NCBI GenBank assembly: GCA_000985875.1
Contig: CCRI01000001.1
Location: 672,499-736,498, forward strand
Direction of reading: 5' to 3'
Origin: Neorhizobium galegae bv. officinalis
Lineage (GTDB): Bacteria > Pseudomonadota > Alphaproteobacteria > Rhizobiales > Rhizobiaceae
DNA: 64,000 nt
In this document: positions 1-7,704 of the stretch, piece after piece
Layout of the letters: each line of letters starts with the position of its first letter
How positions within the stretch are numbered: the stretch's first letter is position 1
Position numbers and translations under genes: made by a program
The notes under the pieces: generated by a model
What the model was told of the DNA's origin: nothing
Seen by the model: only the letters and a program-made list of their open reading frames with translations
Database searches by the model: none

Positions 1-686
1 GAGCGGATGATCTGGCCCTTGTAGAGGACGTGGACCGTGTCCGGCACGATATAGTCGAGCAGGCGCTGGTAATGGGTGATGACGATCGTGGCGCGATCCG
101 GCGACTTCAACGCGTTGACGCCGTCGGCGACGATCTTCAACGCATCGATGTCGAGGCCGCTGTCGGTTTCGTCGAGGATGCAAAGCTTCGGCTCCAGCAG
201 CGCCATCTGCAGGATTTCGGCGCGCTTCTTCTCGCCGCCGGAGAAACCGACGTTGAGCGGACGGCGCAGCATGGCCTGGTCGATCTTCAACTTTTCGGCT
301 GCTTCCTTGACGCGGCGGATGAAGTCCGGCGTCGTCAGTTCTGCTTCGCCACGGGCCTTGCGCTGCTCGTTCATCGCAACTTTCAGGAACTGCATGGTGG
401 CGACGCCCGGAATTTCGAGCGGATACTGGAAGGCGAGGAAGATGCCCTTGGACGCGCGCTCGGCGGGGTCGAGTTCCAGAATGCTCTCGCCGTTATAGAG
501 GATATCGCCCTCGGTAACTTCGTAGTCCTGGCGGCCCGACAGGATGTAGGAGAGCGTCGACTTGCCGGAACCGTTCGGGCCCATGATGGCGGCGATTTCG
601 CCGGCCTTCACGGTGAGGTTCAGGCCGCGGATGATTTCGGTGCCGTCTTCGGCGATACGGGCGTGCAGGTTCTTGATCTCAAGCAT
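1..686 (-). CDS. sufC: Fe-S assembly ATPase SufC (partial, C-terminus beyond the left edge)
   Basis: ABC-type ATPase of the SufBCD scaffold complex, which assembles Fe-S clusters in the cytoplasm. The translation starts MLEIKNLHARIAEDG and has a Walker A GPNGSGKST at residues 36-44, the signature FSGGEKKRAEIL and a Walker B CILDETDSGLD followed by the SufC-typical DIDALK. About 228 codons are present of the roughly 250 usual, so only the last 20 or so residues lie outside. The ATG at 686 is preceded by AGGAAG. The gene belongs to the sufS2-B-C operon, but 515 bp holding a GIY-YIG gene and two repeats separate it from sufB, which is unusual because these two genes are normally close. Identification is secure. 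Confidence 0.97.
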   Translation of the reverse strand, partial: MLEIKNLHARIAEDGTEIIRGLNLTVKAGEIAAIMGPNGSGKSTLSYILSGRQDYEVTEGDILYNGESILELDPAERASKGIFLAFQYPLEIPGVATMQFLKVAMNEQRKARGEAELTTPDFIRRVKEAAEKLKIDQAMLRRPLNVGFSGGEKKRAEILQMALLEPKLCILDETDSGLDIDALKIVADGVNALKSPDRATIVITHYQRLLDYIVPDTVHVLYKGQIIR

Positions 687-762
687 CTTGTCTTCCTGTT
701 CATACAGCGGGTTCAAGGGCCGCCTTCTATGACCGCCTAAGAACGCGGTCCGTTTTCTGATC

Positions 763-792
763 CGTCATCCTCCGGCTTGTCCCGAGGATCTA
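763..792. repeat. Left copy of palindromic inverted repeat flanking the GIY-YIG gene
   Basis: 30-bp sequence whose reverse complement recurs at 1161-1190 with a single mismatch. It is itself an imperfect palindrome: ATCCTCCGG, loop CTTGT, CCCGAGGAT, with one unpaired position in the stem. It lies 5 bp beyond the stop codon of the GIY-YIG gene. The sequence resembles the short palindromic intergenic repeats dispersed through many alphaproteobacterial genomes; that assignment is from memory. Confidence 0.85.
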
Positions 793-797
793 ACCCT

Positions 798-1139
798 TCA
801 ATTGTAGTCTTCCCACAGCCGTGTATTCGGATGGGGTCGATAGACATTCTCGATTTCGCCTACTCGCTCATAAAGGTCGATCCATGTAGGATTGAGTTCC
901 TCTACGAGCCTTATCTTCCATTCCCGCAAATAGCGCTTTAGAGACTTCTCACGCTTTATCGCCGCTACGATGTTCGGATGAGTCTCGAACCACACCAGAT
1001 TTTTAGCCTTATATTTCTGAGTGAAGCCCTTCTGGGTCGCGTTACGATGCTCCCATGCGCGCCCCTGCAGATCACTCGTGACGCCGGTGTAGATAACGCC
1101 CCTTGGTTTGTCGGACATCATGTAGACGAAACCGCTCAT
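798..1139 (-). CDS. Small GIY-YIG endonuclease domain protein, repeat-bracketed
   Basis: 113-residue single-domain GIY-YIG protein of the COG2827/UPF0213 type. The N-terminus MSGFVYMMSDKPRGVIYTG carries the two signature strands as VYM and YTG, followed by VTSDLQGRAWEHR with the catalytic-type Arg and His, and the C-terminal EKSLKRYLREWKIRLVEELNP segment typical of this group. The start at 1139 follows GGAAAAAGGG; the frame stays open upstream to 1772 but that part only shadows sufB. The gene is visibly richer in A+T than its neighbours and uses AGG, ATA and CTA codons that sufB and sufC avoid, which suggests transfer. It sits between sufB and sufC, bracketed by a 30-bp inverted repeat. The biological role of stand-alone proteins in this group is not established. 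Confidence 0.88.
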   Translation of the reverse strand: MSGFVYMMSDKPRGVIYTGVTSDLQGRAWEHRNATQKGFTQKYKAKNLVWFETHPNIVAAIKREKSLKRYLREWKIRLVEELNPTWIDLYERVGEIENVYRPHPNTRLWEDYN

Positions 1140-1160
1140 CCCTTTTTCCGTTGATGCTGG

Positions 1161-1190
1161 TAGATCCTCGGGACAAGCCCGAGGATGACG
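1161..1190. repeat. Right copy of palindromic inverted repeat flanking the GIY-YIG gene
   Basis: Reverse complement of 763-792 with one mismatch. This copy forms a perfect 9-bp stem, ATCCTCGGG at 1164-1172 and CCCGAGGAT at 1178-1186, around the loop ACAAG. It lies 11 bp from the sufB stop codon and 21 bp upstream of the GIY-YIG start, so it would appear in the suf transcript as a hairpin. I see no target-site duplication outside the two copies. Confidence 0.88.
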
Positions 1191-1201
1191 CCTCCCAAGC
1201 G

Positions 1202-2671
1202 TTATCCGACGCTCCCCTCCAGCGAGATGCCGATCAGCTTCTGGGCCTCGACGGCAAATTCCATCGGCAACTGCTGGATGACGTCCTTGACGAAGCCGTT
1301 GACGATCAGCGCGATGGCTTCCTCTTCGGGAATACCGCGCTGCATGACGTAGAACTTCTGGTCCTCGGAAATCTTCGAGGTCGTCGCTTCGTGCTCGATC
1401 TGCGCCGATGCGTTCTTCACGTCGATATAGGGCACGGTATGGGCGCCGCACTGGTCGCCGATCAGGAGCGAGTCGCAATTGGTGAAGTTGCGCGCATTCG
1501 AAGCCCTGCGGTTGATCGAGACCTGTCCGCGATAGGTATTGTTCGAATTTCCGGCGGAAATGCCCTTGGAGATGATGCGGCTCGACGTGTTCTTGCCGAG
1601 ATGGATCATCTTGGTGCCGCTGTCGATCTGCTGATAACCGTTGGAAACTGCGATCGAATAGAACTCGCCGCGCGAGTCGTCGCCGCGAAGGATGCAGCTC
1701 GGATATTTCCAGGTGATCGCAGACCCGGTCTCGACCTGGGTCCAGGAGATCTTCGAGCGGGCACCACGGCAATCGCCACGCTTGGTAACGAAGTTGTAGA
1801 TGCCGCCTTTCCCTTGCGCATCGCCTGGGTACCAGTTCTGCACCGTCGAATACTTGATCTCGGCGTCATCGAGGGCAACGAGTTCGACCACGGCGGCATG
1901 AAGCTGGTTCTCGTCGCGCTGCGGCGCCGTGCAGCCTTCGAGGTAGGAGACGTAGGCGCCTTCCTCGGCAATGATCAGCGTGCGCTCGAACTGGCCGGTA
2001 TTCTTTTCATTGATGCGGAAATAGGTGGAGAGCTCCATCGGGCACCGCACGCCCTTCGGCACGAAGACGAAGGAACCGTCGGTGAACACGGCGGCGTTCA
2101 GCGTCGCGTAGAAATTGTCCGAGGTCGGAACGACCGAGCCCAGATATTTCTTGATCAACTCAGGATGTTCGCGGATCGCTTCGGAGATCGACATGAAGAT
2201 CACGCCGGCCTTCTGCAACTCCTTCTTGAAAGTCGTCACGACCGAGACGGAGTCGAAGACGGCGTCGACAGCGACCCGGGGCGTCTCGACGCCGGCCAGA
2301 ATTTCCTGTTCGCGCAGCGGAATCCCGAGCTTCTCGTAGACCCTCAACAGCTCAGGATCGACCTCTTCGAGCGACTTCGGGCCGGCAGTGCTTTTCGGAG
2401 CGGCGTAGTAGTAGAGGTCGTTGAAGTCGATCTTCGGATATTCGACGCGTGCCCAGGTGGGCTCTTCCATGGTCAGCCAGCGACGATAGGCGTCGAGGCG
2501 CCATTCCAGCATCCATTCCGGTTCCTGCTTCTTGGCAGAGATGAAACGGATGATATCTTCCGAAAGACCTTTTGGCGCCTTGTCCACTTCGATGACGGTT
2601 TCGAAACCGTATTTGTACTGGTCCACATCGATCTGGCGAACCTGATCGATCGTTTCCTGCACGGCAGCCAT
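1202..2671 (-). CDS. sufB: Fe-S cluster scaffold protein SufB
   Basis: Scaffold subunit of the SufBCD complex, on which sulfur from the desulfurase and iron are combined into clusters. The 489-residue protein starts [15 protein letters not shown] and ends with the conserved block [32 protein letters not shown] and [15 protein letters not shown], typical of the SufB/SufD beta-helix core. The Cys in GDQCGAHT and the Glu residues of IEHEATTSK are the expected cluster and sulfur-transfer positions. The ATG at 2671 follows TTGGAGT; the upstream extension to 2734 has no family similarity that I recognise. It is transcribed after sufS2 with a 147-bp gap and is followed by the GIY-YIG insertion before sufC. 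Confidence 0.97.
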   Translation of the reverse strand: MAAVQETIDQVRQIDVDQYKYGFETVIEVDKAPKGLSEDIIRFISAKKQEPEWMLEWRLDAYRRWLTMEEPTWARVEYPKIDFNDLYYYAAPKSTAGPKSLEEVDPELLRVYEKLGIPLREQEILAGVETPRVAVDAVFDSVSVVTTFKKELQKAGVIFMSISEAIREHPELIKKYLGSVVPTSDNFYATLNAAVFTDGSFVFVPKGVRCPMELSTYFRINEKNTGQFERTLIIAEEGAYVSYLEGCTAPQRDENQLHAAVVELVALDDAEIKYSTVQNWYPGDAQGKGGIYNFVTKRGDCRGARSKISWTQVETGSAITWKYPSCILRGDDSRGEFYSIAVSNGYQQIDSGTKMIHLGKNTSSRIISKGISAGNSNNTYRGQVSINRRASNARNFTNCDSLLIGDQCGAHTVPYIDVKNASAQIEHEATTSKISEDQKFYVMQRGIPEEEAIALIVNGFVKDVIQQLPMEFAVEAQKLIGISLEGSVG

Positions 2672-2818
2672 GTCATACTCCAATTCTTGCCGGTTCAAAT
2701 TCCGGCAATTCTTGTCATCAATCCGGGGGGACAATCGCCTCCCTTATGTAGGCGCCAGAAGGCGGTTTTCACACCTTTTGGCAAGCGGAAATTTGCGCAT
2801 GCGCAATTTTGGAAGCGG

Positions 2819-3985
2819 TCATGCCGCCTCCCCGGCCGGCTTTCGCCGGCCGGCAATCTTGGCGAAGGCCGCAAGCGCCCGCGCAATATCGTCTTGCGTC
2901 GTGTCGACGCCGAGCGAAATCCTGAGGGCCCCGAGCTTTGGATCGTGCCCCATGGCCGTCAAAACATGGCTCTCGCCAACCTTTCCCGCCGAACAGGCGG
3001 AACCGGCGGACAGGGCGATACCTTCGAGATCGAAGGCGATCTGGCCGGTTTCCGATTTCAGCCCCGGCAAAGTGAAAAAGCAGGTATTCGCCACGCGCAG
3101 AACTCCATCGCCGTGGATGATCGCATCCGGCGCAGCCTGGCGCATTCCCGCTTCCAGCCGGTTGCGCAGCTCTTCGATCGCGGCATTGCGTTCATCAAGG
3201 TTTTCGCGCACCGCCTGCGCCGCCGCGCCGAACCCGACGACGGCATGGAAATTCTCGGTGCCGGAGCGATGGCCCTTTTCCTGCCCGCCGCCGCGGATCA
3301 GCGGTTTCGGCATCAGCACTTCGCCGCGCGACACGAGTGCGCCGACGCCCTTCGGACCGCCGATCTTGTGCGACGACAGGATCAGGAAGTCCGCATCCAG
3401 CGCATTGATGTCCACCGGAATGCGGCCGACCGCCTGAACAACGTCCACCACCATCAGGCCGCCATGGGCATGGGCGATGGCGGCCGCTTCTGCGACGGGT
3501 TGGACGATGCCGGTCTCGTTGTTGACCAGCATCACGGCGACCATCGGCATGCCGGTGCTGCGATCATGCGCAGCCAGCAGCGTTTCCAGTTCTGAAAGAT
3601 CAACGATACCGGCCGGTGTCACCGGCACTTCGGCCACCTGGGACGGGTCAAAACGGCCGCCTTCGCGGATCGCCGGATGCTCGATCGCCGAAACATAGAC
3701 ACGGCTCATCGCCAAAGGCGCCCGGCCCATGCGGAAATCCGGGGTCAGGACGTGGTTGGCGGCTTCCGTCGCGCCGCTGACGAAGGTCACATGCGCAGGA
3801 TCCGCGCCGACCAGCGCCGCCACCTGCCGGCGCGCCCTGTCGATTGCCGCATGTGCCGCCCTGCCCTCGCCGTGGACCGACGAGGCATTTCCCGGCAATT
3901 GCAGCGCATCCAGCATGGCGGCGCGGGCCGGCGCGCTCAAGGGCGCGGTCGCGTTCCAGTCCAGATAAGTGCGGTTCAGCGCCAT
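2819..3985 (-). CDS. sufS2: Cysteine desulfurase, NifS/IscS type (SufS2)
   Basis: PLP-dependent enzyme that releases sulfur from cysteine as an enzyme-bound persulfide for Fe-S assembly. The 388-residue protein has the class-V aminotransferase layout: LDWNATAPL at the N-terminus, SGATEAANH, the Schiff-base lysine in SSHKIGGPKGVGAL and the active cysteine in SAGSACSAGKV. The loop resembles the NifS/IscS group rather than classical SufS. It leads the operon, matching the sufS2-B-C-D-S1-X-A order described for Agrobacterium, from which the symbol is taken. The 5' region contains a promoter overlapped by an Irr-like palindrome, so iron control is likely. Confidence 0.93.
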   Translation of the reverse strand: MALNRTYLDWNATAPLSAPARAAMLDALQLPGNASSVHGEGRAAHAAIDRARRQVAALVGADPAHVTFVSGATEAANHVLTPDFRMGRAPLAMSRVYVSAIEHPAIREGGRFDPSQVAEVPVTPAGIVDLSELETLLAAHDRSTGMPMVAVMLVNNETGIVQPVAEAAAIAHAHGGLMVVDVVQAVGRIPVDINALDADFLILSSHKIGGPKGVGALVSRGEVLMPKPLIRGGGQEKGHRSGTENFHAVVGFGAAAQAVRENLDERNAAIEELRNRLEAGMRQAAPDAIIHGDGVLRVANTCFFTLPGLKSETGQIAFDLEGIALSAGSACSAGKVGESHVLTAMGHDPKLGALRISLGVDTTQDDIARALAAFAKIAGRRKPAGEAA

Positions 3986-4120
3986 TGCCTGATAGGCTTT
4001 CGTTTCTAGATAGCAGTCGAGTTACATATAGCTGGTCGGAAACCGCATTTTCCTTGAAATTTCCGTCAGCCTTGCCTTAAGAGACATCGCATCGGGCGCG
4101 CAAATGAAAGCCGCCCAAAG

Positions 4121-4170
4121 TTTCGAATGGTTCTAAACTGAGTTTTAGAAAAGCTGAGCGGCTTCGTCAA
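4121..4170 (-). promoter_or_regulatory. Probable suf operon promoter with an Irr (ICE) type operator
   Basis: Read on the minus strand, TTGACG (4165-4170) and TAAAAC (4142-4147) are separated by exactly 17 bp, a good sigma-70 spacing. Four bp further downstream lies TTTAGAACCATTCGAAA (4121-4137), a 17-bp palindrome with one mismatch that matches the iron control element recognised by rhizobial Irr (TTTAGAA-N3-TTCTAAA). It would cover the transcription start, a repressor position. The resulting leader to sufS2 is about 135 nt. The boxes are seen; binding by Irr is inferred. Confidence 0.6.
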
Positions 4171-4224
4171 GTCAAACTCGACGTGATACTCGTCTAGAAC
4201 CTGAACATATTGACCGGAGTACCG

Positions 4225-4902
4225 ATGCCCGAAGTCATTTTCAACGGCCCAGCCGGCCGCCTTGAAGGTCGTTACCAGCCATCCAAGGAAAAGAGCGCCC
4301 CGATCGCCATCATCCTGCACCCGCATCCGCAGTTTGGCGGCACGATGAACAACCAGATCGTCTACCAGCTCTTTTACATGTTCCAGAAGCGCGGTTTTAC
4401 CACGCTCCGGTTCAACTTCCGCGGTATCGGGCGTAGTCAGGGTGAATTCGACCATGGCGCCGGAGAACTTTCGGATGCGGCCTCGGCGCTGGACTGGGTG
4501 CAGAGCCTGCATCCCGATTCGAAGAGCTGTTGGGTCGCCGGTTATTCCTTCGGCGCCTGGATCGGCATGCAGTTGCTGATGCGCCGTCCGGAGATCGAGG
4601 GCTTCATGTCGATCGCCCCGCAGCCGAACATCTACGACTTCTCGTTCCTCGCACCCTGCCCGTCGTCCGGCCTGATCATCAACGGCGACAGCGACAAGGT
4701 GGCACCCGAAAAGGACGTCAACGGGCTCGTGGAAAAGCTGAAGACGCAGAAGGGCATCCTGATCACGCACCGGATGGTCGAGGGCGCCAATCACTTCTTC
4801 AACGGCCAGGTGGATACGCTGATGGGCGAATGCGAGGATTATCTCGACCGACGCCTCAACGGCGAGCTGGTGCCGGAACCGGCAGCCAAGCGCATTCGCT
4901 GA
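4225..4902 (+). CDS. Alpha/beta hydrolase, COG2945 type
   Basis: Predicted cytoplasmic serine hydrolase of 225 residues. The nucleophile elbow is AGYSFGAWIG, the acid is in INGDSDKVAPEKD and the catalytic His in EGANHFFNG, in the right order and spacing for this family. The N-terminal HPHPQFGGTMNNQ segment is characteristic of the COG2945 group. The ATG at 4225 has GGAG six bases upstream; an in-frame TTG at 4210 is less likely. It is divergent from the suf operon and monocistronic, with a strong hairpin terminator after it. The substrate is unknown. Confidence 0.9.
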   Translation: MPEVIFNGPAGRLEGRYQPSKEKSAPIAIILHPHPQFGGTMNNQIVYQLFYMFQKRGFTTLRFNFRGIGRSQGEFDHGAGELSDAASALDWVQSLHPDSKSCWVAGYSFGAWIGMQLLMRRPEIEGFMSIAPQPNIYDFSFLAPCPSSGLIINGDSDKVAPEKDVNGLVEKLKTQKGILITHRMVEGANHFFNGQVDTLMGECEDYLDRRLNGELVPEPAAKRIR

Positions 4903-4923
4903 TCGCTTTCAAAAACCGCTGGG

Positions 4924-4947
4924 AACGGCCGCTTCGGCGGCCGTTTT
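4924..4947. terminator. Intrinsic terminator between convergent genes
   Basis: Perfect 9-bp stem AACGGCCGC / GCGGCCGTT closed by the tetraloop TTCG and followed by a short T run. It serves the hydrolase and reaches the stop codon of the convergent diguanylate cyclase gene. Confidence 0.85.
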
Positions 4948-6143
4948 CATTTGACGGCTTTGATCGATTTCGGCTCTGGAGAGCCGATATGCCGCGCCTG
5001 CCTGACGCGATTGCGGCCGGAGCGCTTGGCTTCGTAGAGAGCAGCATCGGCGTCCCGCATCGTCCCCGCAAGATCCCCGCCCGGCACAAGCTCCGCAACG
5101 CCGAAACTCGCGGTCACCGCGAAGGAGGGAGCAAGCCCAGCGACGGCCATCTCCATCGTCCCGGCCCTGAGCGCCTGCGCAGATATCGTCGCCATGTCGA
5201 GCGTCGTGCTCGGTAGGAAAATCGCGAATTCCTCGCCGCCGATACGGCCGACCACGGCATTCTTGGCAGCGCTTGCCCGCAACAGATCGCCGAAGGCCTG
5301 GATCACCAAGTCGCCGACGTGGTGGCCGTAGGTATCGTTGATGCGTTTGAAATGATCGAGGTCGCAGATGATAACCGCATGCGCGACCCTTGGCGCCAGC
5401 GCCATCGCGGCCTTGACGCCATTCTCGAAGCCGCGGCGATTGGCGAGACCGGAAAGCGCATCCTTTTCCGAATTGCTGCGCTCGTCCGCCATGATCTCCA
5501 GGACGAGAACCGACAGCAGCGTCAATCCGACCGCCACCATCAGCACGGCCGTCGAGCTTTGCGAGATCAGCGCGTAATTGGTGCCGATATAATCCTTGGC
5601 GGTCGTGCCGGCCCCGGCAATCACCGCAAGGCTTGCCTTGGCGAAGAAATGCAGGCCGGTCGCCAGCAGCAGGTAACCAAGCGCCCGGTCGATCGCCAGC
5701 CGGCGGTTCGATGAAAAGACGGCCGCCGCACTCGAAAGGAGCACCAGGGCAAACGGTGTCTGGTAGGAAAAGGCATGCGCAGCCGTTCCGCGCGGAAGGT
5801 CGTAGATCAGCAGGTCGAGACCGATGCCCGCCACCAGGAAACAGCACGCCCAGACGGGCGCGACCTTCCGGCCGTAGAGAGCGCCGACACCGACCCTGAG
5901 CAGGGTCATGCCGGCGAGCACCGATGCAAAGGCGCAGATTGCCCAGAACTTCGTGAGATAAGCGTAGGCGACCATCAGTTCGCAGACTGCCGAGAGCGAG
6001 GCGACGGTAAAAGCGGCGGCAAACCAGAGCGCGGCCGTCCGCGAGCGGCTGCGTGTGGAAACCACAACGAAAACCGCACCGAAGCATATGGCGATGATAA
6101 AATTCACCGCGAGGAAAAAGGCAGCCCCGTTCATCAGCCCCAT
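4947..6143 (-). CDS. Membrane-anchored diguanylate cyclase (GGEEF)
   Basis: About 398 residues: a hydrophobic N-terminal half with six or so predicted membrane helices, then a GGDEF domain in the last 150 residues (DALSGLANRRGFE, CDLDHFKRINDTYGHHVGD, GRIGGEEFAIF, ASFGVAEL, DADAALYEAKRSGRNRV). It should make cyclic di-GMP from two GTP. The RxxD product-inhibition site expected five residues before GGEEF is absent (AKNA), so feedback control by that route is unlikely. There is no recognisable sensory domain besides the membrane part. The start is uncertain: ATG at 6143 or 6134, with an in-frame TTG at 6161. Confidence 0.88.
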   Translation of the reverse strand: MGLMNGAAFFLAVNFIIAICFGAVFVVVSTRSRSRTAALWFAAAFTVASLSAVCELMVAYAYLTKFWAICAFASVLAGMTLLRVGVGALYGRKVAPVWACCFLVAGIGLDLLIYDLPRGTAAHAFSYQTPFALVLLSSAAAVFSSNRRLAIDRALGYLLLATGLHFFAKASLAVIAGAGTTAKDYIGTNYALISQSSTAVLMVAVGLTLLSVLVLEIMADERSNSEKDALSGLANRRGFENGVKAAMALAPRVAHAVIICDLDHFKRINDTYGHHVGDLVIQAFGDLLRASAAKNAVVGRIGGEEFAIFLPSTTLDMATISAQALRAGTMEMAVAGLAPSFAVTASFGVAELVPGGDLAGTMRDADAALYEAKRSGRNRVRQARHIGSPEPKSIKAVK

Positions 6144-6316
6144 CAAGCAGGAGACCTGCAAACCACCCGGTTACCGTGTCCGGGCCGGATGTTAAAAGCG
6201 CACGAAACAAGAAACCGTTAATGCATAAACTGCCTTTTCGCACTCATTATTGCGTCGCGGGAACTGCATGGTCCCTTGCTGGCCGCCGTCCATTCGGGGC
6301 GCTGATCACACCCAAC

Positions 6317-6333
6317 ATCACTTTTGAAGTGAT
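6317..6333. repeat. 17-bp dyad upstream of tyrS
   Basis: ATCACTT, loop TTG, AAGTGAT: a perfect 7-bp inverted repeat 66 bp before the tyrS start. It could be an operator or a leader hairpin; no T run follows it and no T-box features are visible. Confidence 0.4.
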
Positions 6334-6399
6334 TACCGGCAAAAACAGTGCTAGAGGCGCGGCCACATATCCCAAAACCCACCCTGCCAGAGTTAGATC

Positions 6400-7653
6400 A
6401 TGTCCAGGTTCAAGTCCGATTTCCTCCGCACGCTCGACGAGCGCGGTTTCATCCACCAGGTCTCCGACGAGACCGGTCTCGACGAACTGTTTTCGAAGGA
6501 AATCGTCACCGGCTATATCGGCTTTGACCCAACGGCGCCGAGCCTGCACGCCGGCAGCCTGATCCAGATCATGATGCTGCACTGGATGCAGAAGACCGGC
6601 CACCGGCCGATCTCGCTGATGGGCGGCGGTACCGGCATGGTCGGCGACCCATCGTTCAAGGACGAAGCCCGCCAGCTGATGACCATCGACACGATCGAAG
6701 GCAACATCGCTTCGATCAAGCGCGTGTTCTCGAACTATCTCGCTTATGGCGAAGGTCCGAGGCAAGCGCAGATGATCAACAATGCCGACTGGCTGCGCGG
6801 CCTCAACTACCTCGAATTCCTGCGCGACGTCGGCCGGCATTTCTCGGTCAACCGGATGCTGTCGTTCGAAAGCGTCAAGACGCGCCTCGATCGCGAGCAG
6901 TCGCTGTCCTTCCTGGAATTCAACTACATGATCCTCCAGGCCTATGACTTCGTGGAACTGGCCAAGCGGACCGGCTGCCGGCTGCAGATGGGCGGCTCGG
7001 ACCAGTGGGGCAATATCGTCAACGGCATCGACCTCGGTCACCGCATGGGGACGCAGCAGCTTTTCGCGCTGACTTCGCCGCTCCTGACCACGTCCTCCGG
7101 CGCCAAGATGGGCAAGTCGGCGACGGGCGCCATCTGGCTCAACCCAGACATGCTGTCGGCCTATGATTTCTGGCAGTACTGGCGCAATACCGAGGATGCC
7201 GACGTGCCGCGCTTCCTGAAGCTCTATACCACCCTGCCGATGGACGAGATCGCAAGGCTTTCGGCGCTCGGCGGTTCGGAGATCAACGAGGTCAAGAAGA
7301 TCCTCGCAACCGAAGTCACGGCCATGCTGCACGGTCGCCCCGCGGCGGAACAAGCGGCAGAAACCGCCCGCAAGACGTTCGAGGAAGGCGGTCTTTCCGA
7401 TAACCTGCCGTCTGTCGAGGTTCCCACCGCCGATCTCGAAGCCGGGATCGGCCTCCTGTCGCTGATCGTGCGCGCCGGCCTTGCCGGTTCGAACGGTGAA
7501 GCGCGCCGTCACGTCCAGGGCGGCGCCGTGCGCATCAACGACCAGGCCGTCAGCGACGAACGCCTGACCATCGGCACCGGCGAAATCACCGGCGACGGCG
7601 TGATCAAGCTCTCGCTCGGCAAGAAGAAGCACATCCTGGTGCGTCCGGCCTGA
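6400..7653 (+). CDS. tyrS: Tyrosyl-tRNA synthetase
   Basis: Class I aminoacyl-tRNA synthetase that charges tRNA-Tyr. The 417-residue protein has the HIGH-type signature in [13 protein letters not shown], the tyrosine-binding segment [23 protein letters not shown] and the KMSKS-type loop as AKMGKS. A C-terminal S4-like RNA-binding domain begins near residue 350 ([21 protein letters not shown]). Length and motifs match the family. It is a single gene, divergent from the diguanylate cyclase and ended by a strong terminator shared with the convergent AsmA-like gene. Confidence 0.97.
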   Translation: MSRFKSDFLRTLDERGFIHQVSDETGLDELFSKEIVTGYIGFDPTAPSLHAGSLIQIMMLHWMQKTGHRPISLMGGGTGMVGDPSFKDEARQLMTIDTIEGNIASIKRVFSNYLAYGEGPRQAQMINNADWLRGLNYLEFLRDVGRHFSVNRMLSFESVKTRLDREQSLSFLEFNYMILQAYDFVELAKRTGCRLQMGGSDQWGNIVNGIDLGHRMGTQQLFALTSPLLTTSSGAKMGKSATGAIWLNPDMLSAYDFWQYWRNTEDADVPRFLKLYTTLPMDEIARLSALGGSEINEVKKILATEVTAMLHGRPAAEQAAETARKTFEEGGLSDNLPSVEVPTADLEAGIGLLSLIVRAGLAGSNGEARRHVQGGAVRINDQAVSDERLTIGTGEITGDGVIKLSLGKKKHILVRPA

Positions 7654-7681
7654 TCCGCTTCCCTCAACGATGAATTGAAAT

Positions 7682-7704
7682 GGGCCGCTTTCGCGGCCCT
7701 TTTT
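7682..7704. terminator. Intrinsic terminator of tyrS
   Basis: Stem GGGCCGC / GCGGCCC with loop TTTC followed by five T residues (7700-7704). It overlaps the last codon of the convergent gene at 7703. Confidence 0.9.

Noticed and set aside
1140..1772. N-terminal extension of the GIY-YIG frame into sufB
   Set aside because: The extra residues are out-of-frame sufB sequence. The ATG at 1139 has its own ribosome binding site and begins the conserved domain.
1103..3595. 830-codon open frame on the plus strand opposite sufB and sufS2
   Set aside because: Fully antisense to two unmistakable conserved genes; no family motif in the translation. High-GC codon use leaves few stops in this frame.
4131..4150. 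TTCTAAA / TTTAGAA inverted repeat read as a second Irr site
   Set aside because: The half-sites are in the opposite order to the iron control element. The repeat arises because the -10 region follows the true site; only 4121-4137 has the right orientation.
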